Origin: an uncultured Lachnospiraceae bacterium
GTDB lineage: Bacteria > Bacillota > Clostridia > Lachnospirales > Lachnospiraceae
Reading direction: 5' to 3'
DNA: 5,496 nt
Assembly: GCA_910586255.1 (NCBI GenBank)
Contig: CAJUHR010000062.1
Location: 4,757-10,252 of the forward strand
Both the position numbers and the translations under genes were made by a program. Below the pieces are notes generated by a model. It worked only from the letters and a program-made list of their open reading frames with translations. It ran no database searches and had not been told where the DNA came from. Below are positions 1-4,270 of this stretch, in pieces (the first letter of the stretch is position 1; each line of letters starts with the position of its first letter).

Positions 1-647
1 TTTATTCTGTGAATCAATCCCTGATAGGACCGGACCAGGGGACTATGGTGACGCTGCCGGAGAGCGCAGGAGAACCGCTGAATTTGGCAGAAACCGGTTC
101 TGTGAGTGCAAGGGCGAATGCCAATGGTGACAGGAATGTCCAGAAGGGAAGCCGGAATGTTCAGGGGAATGCGGAGAATCGTGGAGATATGGGGAATGGA
201 GCAGGGACAAGGAATGGGGCAAATGCTGGGAATGCAATAAATACGGCGAATACAGCGAATGTGCCAAATGGGGCAGGAGCCGGAATGTCTCATGCGCCTA
301 ACAGGTTCGGTGCAGGTAACATGACGAATACAGCGGCCAGACCCAATACAGCCAAACCCAATGCAGCCAGACCTAATGCAGCAAGCCAGGCAAATCCGAT
401 AAATCCAATCAATCCGGTACAGCTGCCTATAAACACGGCAGGAAGCCAGGGCGGCATGACGATGGAGGAGGCCAGCAACGTGATCTGCAACTGCGGGCTT
501 TACCGGGGGAAGACCCTGGGAGAGATCGCCAGAAGCGGGGAGGATGGAATCCAGAACCTGAAATGGTTTGTCAACTCCTACCGGGGCCGTAATGAGGAAC
601 TGAGAATCGGGGCAAGGGTTCTTTTAGAGGCAGCAATGGCGGCATAG
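1..647 (+). CDS. Partial protein: Asn/Ala-rich disordered region plus small ExoX-C/DUF3820-like C-terminal domain
   Basis: The reading frame is open to the left edge (codons TAT, TCT before a GTG at 9) and no ribosome site precedes the GTG, so this is probably the 3' part of a longer gene rather than a gene starting at 9. Numbering from that GTG, residues 35-150 are low complexity, rich in Asn, Ala and Gly, with short runs such as PNTAKPNAARPNAA and INPINP. Residues 151-210 form a compact domain with the motif GLYRGKTLGEIA, then LKWFVNSY and a helical GARVLLEAA end. This resembles the small domain found at the C terminus of exonuclease-X-like proteins and in DUF3820-type phage and plasmid proteins, which is thought to contact nucleic acid; I recognise it by pattern only. 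Stop TAG at 645-647, 42 nt before the primase-like gene, so the two are probably co-transcribed. The function of the full protein cannot be read from this fragment. Confidence 0.75.
   Translation, partial: YSVNQSLIGPDQGTMVTLPESAGEPLNLAETGSVSARANANGDRNVQKGSRNVQGNAENRGDMGNGAGTRNGANAGNAINTANTANVPNGAGAGMSHAPNRFGAGNMTNTAARPNTAKPNAARPNAASQANPINPINPVQLPINTAGSQGGMTMEEASNVICNCGLYRGKTLGEIARSGEDGIQNLKWFVNSYRGRNEELRIGARVLLEAAMAA
339..383 (+). repeat. Three tandem 15-bp units inside the Asn/Ala-rich coding segment
   Basis: Units at 339-353, 354-368 and 369-383 follow ARACCYAATRCAGCM and encode RPNTA, KPNAA and RPNAA. They are in frame and so lengthen or shorten the disordered segment without breaking the gene. 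A looser surrounding pattern of AATG/AATA-containing triplets from about 110 to 440 gives the same Asn/Ala bias, consistent with slippage-driven growth of a linker. Confidence 0.7.
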
Positions 648-671
648 GAAGCTACGGACAGCCACACATGA

Positions 672-677
672 AGGAGG
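672..677 (+). promoter_or_regulatory. Ribosome binding site that fixes the GTG start of the primase-like gene
   Basis: AGGAGG lies 12 nt before GTG 690, a slightly long spacing. The frame is closed by TGA at 669-671, and GTG 690 is the first plausible start codon after it. The nearby ATG at 668 is in another frame and meets TGA at 695 after nine codons, so it is not the start. Confidence 0.6.
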
Positions 678-689
678 AAAAGCCAGAGG

Positions 690-2012
690 GTGTATGAACC
701 GAAATTTGATATTTCAGAAGTGGCAGACCTTTTGGGGGTTGAAAGGCTGACGGAGGGAAATTCCTTCAATGTCGTCTGCCCGTTCTGCGGAGACAGGCGG
801 GGAAAAATGAATTTCCGTGTCTTGAAGGACGGGAATCCCTGTAATACATACCGCTGTTTTAACTGCGGCTCCCAGGGCAACATGCTGACCCTGTATGCGG
901 AAATGCAGGGTATTTATGGGGAAGACCGCTACAAGAGGGCTTACCGGAAGATTTTGGAGGCTCTTGGGAAATCAGGATATGATACCGTGTCTCACAGAAC
1001 CTATCGGCCGCCTGTGGTTTATGACCGGAGGGAGCAGGAAAAACCAGATTTTGAAGCAAGGAGTCGGGTGTATGAAGGCCTTTTGGAACTTCTGACATTG
1101 ACGGAATCCCACAGACGGAATCTTCTGAACCGGGGCTTTGGCAGGGAGCAGATTGAGGAATTTCAGTTTCGGAGTACGCCTGTTTCCGGTACAGAAGGGA
1201 TTGCCAGGAGGTTATTGAAGGAGGGACATTCCCTTAGGGGAATTCCGGGCTTTTTTGTCAACAGCCGGGAAAACTGGGACGCAGCCTTTTATGGCCGCAA
1301 CCATGGGATTTTGTGTCCGGTCCGGAGTATTGGCGGGCATATAATCGGTTTTCAGATCCGGCTGGATTCTCCTTATGACGGAAGGAAGTACCTGTGGTTC
1401 AGCAGCACCAATAAACCTGAGGGCACAGGCAGCAGAAGCCCGGTTGGATTTTTCGGGGACCCTTATGGAAAGGTGGTGCGGGTGACGGAAGGAATCCTGA
1501 AAGCGTCTGCGGCCTATGCCATGTCCGGTTACAGTTTTCTTGGCGTACCTGGGGTGAACCAGTATAAGGAGCTGGAAAGAAGCCTTGTGGAGTTAAAGGA
1601 AAATGGTCTTGAGGAAGTTCATGAGTATTATGACATGGACAAGCTTATGCCGGTTTCCTGTCAGGGAGATTACAAGGAGCCGGTCTGTGAGAAGTGTGGG
1701 GGTGCGGACTGGGAGACGGGAATCTATGAGGATTTTTTGTCCTGCCCCCATAAGAGAGCAAAGCGGGACCAGATACAGGAGGGGTGCCGGAAACTTTATG
1801 AGATCTGCCACAGGCTGGGGCTGCGCTGTATCCAGAAGCGTTGGGACTGCGGGCCGGAGGGAACCTGGAACGGAAACTATAAGGGGATTGATGATTACTG
1901 GTGGGGACATTTGAAACTGAGAAGGGAGCAGGAAATGGAAGATGTATTTTGCAGAGAGGCTGCTTTTGGAGGCGGTATACCGTCATGGGAAAAGGCAGGT
2001 TTTGGAGGATGA
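690..2012 (+). CDS. Primase-like protein: N-terminal Cys4 (CHC2-type) zinc finger and Toprim/DUF3854-like domain
   Basis: The 440-aa product starts at GTG. Residues 30-59 form a zinc finger of the DnaG N-terminal type, but with four cysteines (C30-P-F-C33 and C56-F-N-C59) where CHC2 fingers have a histidine; the following GSQGNMLTLY matches the family's glycine-rich end. Residues 205-270 (GILCPVR, IGFQIRLD) lead into a Toprim fold: VTEGILKA at 265-272 carries the catalytic-type Glu267, and YDMD at 314-317 the acidic DxD pair. KGIDDYWW at 398-405 is the third hallmark, as in DUF3854/Toprim proteins of plasmids and phages. Between the DxD and KGIDD lies an insert with C324, C333, C336 and C352, possibly a second metal site. 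No helicase motifs follow, so it is a stand-alone primase-like protein, presumed to act on element DNA in the cytoplasm. Its last ~20 codons overlap the next gene and look unlike a folded protein (many Gly), which raises the possibility of a frame change near the end. Primer synthesis is inferred from the family, not shown. Confidence 0.85.
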   Translation: MYEPKFDISEVADLLGVERLTEGNSFNVVCPFCGDRRGKMNFRVLKDGNPCNTYRCFNCGSQGNMLTLYAEMQGIYGEDRYKRAYRKILEALGKSGYDTVSHRTYRPPVVYDRREQEKPDFEARSRVYEGLLELLTLTESHRRNLLNRGFGREQIEEFQFRSTPVSGTEGIARRLLKEGHSLRGIPGFFVNSRENWDAAFYGRNHGILCPVRSIGGHIIGFQIRLDSPYDGRKYLWFSSTNKPEGTGSRSPVGFFGDPYGKVVRVTEGILKASAAYAMSGYSFLGVPGVNQYKELERSLVELKENGLEEVHEYYDMDKLMPVSCQGDYKEPVCEKCGGADWETGIYEDFLSCPHKRAKRDQIQEGCRKLYEICHRLGLRCIQKRWDCGPEGTWNGNYKGIDDYWWGHLKLRREQEMEDVFCREAAFGGGIPSWEKAGFGG

Positions 2013-2385
2013 AAGGAAAGAGGAACGGTTAAAGAAGGCCATTGTGGAGGCGCTTTCGGATATAAAGAGAAAGGCGTCCGGTGAGGCTGAAAGGGGAATC
2101 CTGTTTGAACTGGTTCTGGGGATGGCACAGAAAAAGAGCCGTATCGTCTGTGAGGCAGAGAGCATTTCCCAGTTAAAGGAAATGGTGAAACCGTGTGAAC
2201 CTTACTGGAGCGGCGGGGAGTTTAAGACTGGGCCGTACCATGTGCCGGAGGAGGAGCTTCTGATTTGGTCGGAAATTTCTTTGGAGATGGTTCTGAATGA
2301 CGCTGGTTATAGGCGGTATGCACAGCTGTTTATGGAACTGTTTCTGGAAGAGGGAGAAAAGATATTTGGAAAGAAAATATTTTAA
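1942..2385 (+). CDS. Small charged hypothetical protein overlapping the primase-like gene
   Basis: ATG 1942 opens a 147-aa frame that overlaps the end of the primase-like gene by 71 nt; TGA at 1918-1920 closes the frame upstream and a weak AGGAAATGGA purine run precedes the ATG. Later in-frame alternatives are TTG 2002 and GTG 2044. Residues 5-47 are strongly charged and helical in appearance (ERLLLEAVYRHGKRQVLEDE, then KEERLKKAIVEAL), possibly a coiled coil. Residues 52-85 are more apolar, and the C-terminal part (103-147) is acidic with aromatic residues. There is no signal peptide, membrane span or metal motif. I do not recognise a family. Overlap and orientation imply translational coupling with the primase-like protein, of which it might be a partner; alternatively it is its C-terminal part reached by a frameshift. 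Confidence 0.65.
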   Translation: MYFAERLLLEAVYRHGKRQVLEDERKEERLKKAIVEALSDIKRKASGEAERGILFELVLGMAQKKSRIVCEAESISQLKEMVKPCEPYWSGGEFKTGPYHVPEEELLIWSEISLEMVLNDAGYRRYAQLFMELFLEEGEKIFGKKIF

Positions 2386-2390
2386 TTTAT

Positions 2391-2443
2391 GAGGAGGAAC
2401 GCTTGTGAAACATACGTTTCATGATTGGAATGTGTTCCAATGA
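2391..2443 (+). other. Possible 12-codon leader peptide with its own ribosome site
   Basis: AGGAGG at 2392-2397 stands 7 nt before GTG 2405, which opens VKHTFHDWNVFQ and ends at TGA 2441-2443. The tiny frame spans both upstream hairpins (2404-2423 and 2424-2441), so ribosomes on it would melt them and could alter the downstream element that precedes ssb. The second copy of the element, before the helicase gene, has no equivalent well-spaced short frame, which weakens the case. Confidence 0.3.
2404..2423 (+). promoter_or_regulatory. Hairpin upstream of the ssb leader element
   Basis: GAAAC (2407-2411) pairs with GTTTC (2416-2420) around an ATAC loop. It is extended by T2406-A2421 and two G-T wobbles, giving up to 8 bp. 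There is no T tract after it, so it is not a terminator. It is absent from the second copy of the leader. Confidence 0.45.
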
Positions 2444-2473
2444 TTTGGCAGGTGACGCACAGCGGTGCGTGCC
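2424..2473 (+). promoter_or_regulatory. Structured leader element, copy A, upstream of ssb
   Basis: Hairpin 1 is a perfect 7-bp stem, ATTGGAA (2424-2430) with TTCCAAT (2435-2441), around a TGTG loop. The second part has an outer helix GGCA (2447-2450) with TGCC (2470-2473), a one-sided bulge GGTGA (2451-2455) and an inner helix CGCAC (2456-2460) with GTGCG (2465-2469), closed by an AGCG loop. Positions 2435-2473 align without gaps to 4184-4222 before the helicase gene, identical at 30 of 39 positions, with a core TGGCAGGYGACGCA. The element ends 26 nt before the ssb start and 13 nt before its AGGAG, the place expected for translational control, for example by SSB itself. It may correspond to the published ssNA-helicase motif candidate, which I recall by name only; a role as structured single-stranded DNA is the alternative. 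Confidence 0.7.
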
Positions 2474-2499
2474 ATTACATAATGGAAGGAGAATGAAGA

Positions 2500-3369
2500 A
2501 TGAATTTATGTACATTTGTAGGAAGAGTTACTAAGGACCCGGAGATCCGTTACTCCCAGGACAGCCAGATGGCTATAGCAAAGTTTGTCCTTGCGGTGGA
2601 CCGGAATTACAAAGCGGCAGAGGGAGAGGAATCGGCAGATTTTTTCCCTTGTGTTGCCTTTGACAAGCGGGCGGAGTTTGCCCAGAAACATCTTTACAAG
2701 GGAATTCGCATTGCCATTAACGGGAAAATGAGAAATAACAATTACACCAACCGGAACGGGGAGAAGGTGTATGGAAATTCCCTGTATGTGGACAACATTG
2801 AGTTTGCGGACGGGAAACGGGATGAGGGACAGGTGGCGGCAGAGGCAGCAGGAACGGCAGGAACCGGAGGTCAGGCGGCAGGGGCAGGAGCAGCCCAGGG
2901 AACGGGCCGGACATCGGGGGCAGGAATGTCCCAACCTGCAGGCCGGACAGCGGCAGCGGGGACAGGGCAGGCAGCCAGAGAAGGAGTGAACCAGCCGGCA
3001 GGTCAGGCAGGAACGGGAAGGACGGGAACTATTCAGACAGCAAACCAGGCAGCCAGGACGGGAACGGCTGGGGCAGCAGGTCAGGCAGCAAGAACAGGGG
3101 CAGCAGGCCGGACCGCCGGAAGCGGAGTCGCCCAGGGAGCAGGACAGGCAGGAGGAAACGGGAGCGCACAGGCGGGAGCCAGAAGTGCGGCTGCCGGACA
3201 GAGAACGGCTGCGAACCGTACTGCTGCCAGAGGGGCAGCGTCGGGAGCAGCAGCGGCCGGAAGGTCTGGGGCAGCCAGAGGAACGGCGGCAAGAGGAGCT
3301 TCTGCTTACGGTGACGGCTTTATGAGCATTCCGGACGGGATTGAGGATGAAGGGCTTCCTTTCCATTAA
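2500..3369 (+). CDS. ssb: Single-stranded DNA-binding protein with very long basic linker
   Basis: Coats single-stranded DNA in the cytoplasm and recruits partners through its C-terminal tip. The start ATG 2500 is set by AGGAG at 2487-2491 (8-nt gap). Residues 1-105 form the OB fold: MNLCTFVGRVTKDPEIRY, then AIAKFVLAVDRNY, DFFPCVAFDKRAEF, and GIRIAINGKMRNNNYTNRNG match the family's successive beta strands. Residues 111-268 are almost only Ala, Gly, Thr, Gln, Ser and Arg, with just two acidic residues against about fourteen Arg. This is much longer than usual (bacterial SSBs are commonly about 150-180 aa; this one is 289) and basic rather than neutral. The last residues, GIEDEGLPFH, are a variant of the acidic DDIPF tip with one extra His. 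The 5' leader carries the structured element and an intrinsic terminator follows, so the gene ends a transcription unit. It is probably the element's own SSB, distinct from the host's chromosomal one (inference). Confidence 0.93.
   Translation: MNLCTFVGRVTKDPEIRYSQDSQMAIAKFVLAVDRNYKAAEGEESADFFPCVAFDKRAEFAQKHLYKGIRIAINGKMRNNNYTNRNGEKVYGNSLYVDNIEFADGKRDEGQVAAEAAGTAGTGGQAAGAGAAQGTGRTSGAGMSQPAGRTAAAGTGQAAREGVNQPAGQAGTGRTGTIQTANQAARTGTAGAAGQAARTGAAGRTAGSGVAQGAGQAGGNGSAQAGARSAAAGQRTAANRTAARGAASGAAAAGRSGAARGTAARGASAYGDGFMSIPDGIEDEGLPFH
2830..3303 (+). repeat. Low-complexity Ala/Gly/Arg/Gln linker-coding region of ssb
   Basis: Degenerate GCA, GGA and CAG-rich repeats encode residues 111-268. Recurring peptide units include QAARTG (twice: 183-188 and 195-200), QPAG (145-148 and 165-168) and TAARGA/TAARGAS (241-246 and 262-268). 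The units are imperfect and in frame. They look like slippage products in a disordered spacer rather than an independent DNA element, and they produce long spurious open frames on both strands. Confidence 0.75.
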
Positions 3370-3408
3370 AAAGATGGGATAAAGGGGGAGAATCAACAGC
3401 AGGTTTAT

Positions 3409-3453
3409 GGGGCTAGCAGAATGGAGGGATCTGTTCTGCCAGCCCTGTTTTTT
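3409..3453 (+). terminator. Rho-independent terminator after ssb
   Basis: GGGCT (3410-3414) pairs with AGCCC (3441-3445). After one A-C mismatch, GCAGAA (3416-3421) pairs with TTCTGC (3434-3439), and the loop is 12 nt (3422-3433). The stem is followed by TG and six T residues (3448-3453). It lies 40 nt after the ssb stop and 86 nt before the next gene, so transcription of the membrane-protein and helicase genes must come from read-through or a new promoter. Confidence 0.85.
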
Positions 3454-3538
3454 ATTTGGAAGTATGAAAGTAAACCATTTGTGCCGGAGTGCGGCATGAC
3501 TACAAGAGTAAAAAACAATAAGAGAGAAGGAGAACGTT
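3454..3538 (+). promoter_or_regulatory. Gap between terminator and membrane-protein gene; possible weak promoter
   Basis: After a terminator a new promoter is expected here. The best I can see is TTGTGC (3479-3484), 16 nt, then TACAAG (3501-3506), a poor match to a housekeeping promoter. AAGGAG at 3527-3532 is the ribosome site of the next gene. I see no operator-like repeat. Confidence 0.2.
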
Positions 3539-4171
3539 ATGAGTATAGAGAAGATAAGAAAGACCGGAATCATGATTCTGGCATGTGTATTTGGCATGGT
3601 TATCATTCAGTTGGCGGCACCCATAATCCTTGGGGTTCTGGTGCAGGGCATGGCCCTGGTGGTTCCGCTGGCTGTCTACCACTTTTTTGTGAAGGAGGAG
3701 TGGAGGCTTAAGCTGGTTCGGGGAAATGGGGAAGCCTATGGAGAAAGGCAGGAAAAGTATGAAGCCCAATATGAGTATGCCCCAGGCTTTAGGAATGTGA
3801 ATACGGACGGGAGGGAGACGCCCTTTGACCCTGTAAAGGACTTAGATGAGGAAACGCAGGAAACGGTACCGGAGGCTGAGACATCCGGACAGGACATGGC
3901 AAAGAGCAGCCGGACAGCAGCCTGGTATGAGGAAGTGGGAAAGGATAAGATCATGGCGGTTGCCATGAAGCTGATGAAGAAAGAGGTTGGTGAATTCTGG
4001 ATACGGAAAGACGGGATCTGCAACTTCCATACCGGGAAAGGCTACCGAAGAGCCGGGGCCATACCGGGATTTTCCGAAGCTGACCGGGAGACTCTTGTTG
4101 GACTCCTTAATGATGAAGGATTTATGGCAGAGGATCAGGGGAAATATCTGTATCTCACATGGGTAGTTTAG
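3539..4171 (+). CDS. Small membrane-anchored hypothetical protein between ssb and recD2-like gene
   Basis: ATG 3539 follows AAGGAG by 6 nt. The 210-aa product has a short basic N terminus (EKIRK), then a 40-residue apolar stretch (11-50) long enough for two membrane spans, with a break near Q24-P29 or Q36-G37. The two-span reading puts both ends in the cytoplasm, which the basic and charged flanks (KIRK; KEEWRLK) allow. Residues 60-130 are polar and acidic (DPVKDLDEETQETVPEAE) and look disordered. Residues 131-210 form a compact soluble domain (KIMAVAMKLMKKEV, FWIRKDGICNFHTGKGYRR, LVGLLNDEGFMA, KYLYLTWVV) of mixed helix and strand character, like a small winged-helix or similar fold, but I do not recognise the family. 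The stop codon TAG overlaps the first base of the second leader hairpin. Position between ssb and a helicase suggests tethering of DNA or of a replication partner to the membrane; this is a guess. Confidence 0.8.
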   Translation: MSIEKIRKTGIMILACVFGMVIIQLAAPIILGVLVQGMALVVPLAVYHFFVKEEWRLKLVRGNGEAYGERQEKYEAQYEYAPGFRNVNTDGRETPFDPVKDLDEETQETVPEAETSGQDMAKSSRTAAWYEEVGKDKIMAVAMKLMKKEVGEFWIRKDGICNFHTGKGYRRAGAIPGFSEADRETLVGLLNDEGFMAEDQGKYLYLTWVV

Positions 4172-4222
4172 GAGGAATGGGTTCTCCAACGACCTGGCAG
4201 GCGACGCAGAGGGTTGCCTGCC
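4171..4222 (+). promoter_or_regulatory. Structured leader element, copy B, upstream of the recD2-like helicase gene
   Basis: Hairpin 1: GGAGGA (4171-4176) pairs with TTCTCC (4182-4187), one G-T pair, loop ATGGG; its sequence differs from copy A but the pairing is kept. The second part has outer helix GGCA (4196-4199) with TGCC (4219-4222), bulge GGCGA (4200-4204), and an inner helix GCAG (4206-4209) with TTGC (4214-4217) around AGGG, with a C-C mismatch below it. A rival fold pairs GGCAGGC (4196-4202) with GCCTGCC (4216-4222), a perfect 7-bp stem not available to copy A. The 39-base core aligns without gaps to 2435-2473. It sits 48 nt before the helicase start and 35 nt before its GGAGGG site, further than in copy A. 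The AGGAGG at 4170-4175 is inside the stem and only 1 nt from ATG 4177, so it is more likely structural than a ribosome site. Confidence 0.7.
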
Positions 4223-4270
4223 GTTTCCACAGTGGGAGGAACGTAATAAGAAAGAACGGAGGGCAGAAGG

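Noticed and set aside
9..647. Taking GTG 9 as a true gene start
   Set aside because: The frame continues upstream to the window edge and there is no room to see a ribosome site, so a 5'-truncated gene is the safer call.
1603..1914. Second + strand open frame inside the primase-like gene
   Set aside because: Arg-rich composition typical of a shifted frame, and it overlaps the region encoding the DxD and KGIDD Toprim motifs.
2404..2441. Hairpins before ssb as a terminator for the upstream genes
   Set aside because: No T tract follows either stem; they are more likely part of the leader structure.
2506..3606. Long minus-strand open frame (366 codons), very rich in Cys, Ser and Arg
   Set aside because: It is the antisense image of the GCA/GGA/CAG-rich ssb linker, where stop codons are rare in several frames. 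It crosses the terminator and the next gene's start, and the opposite strand has a clear OB fold.
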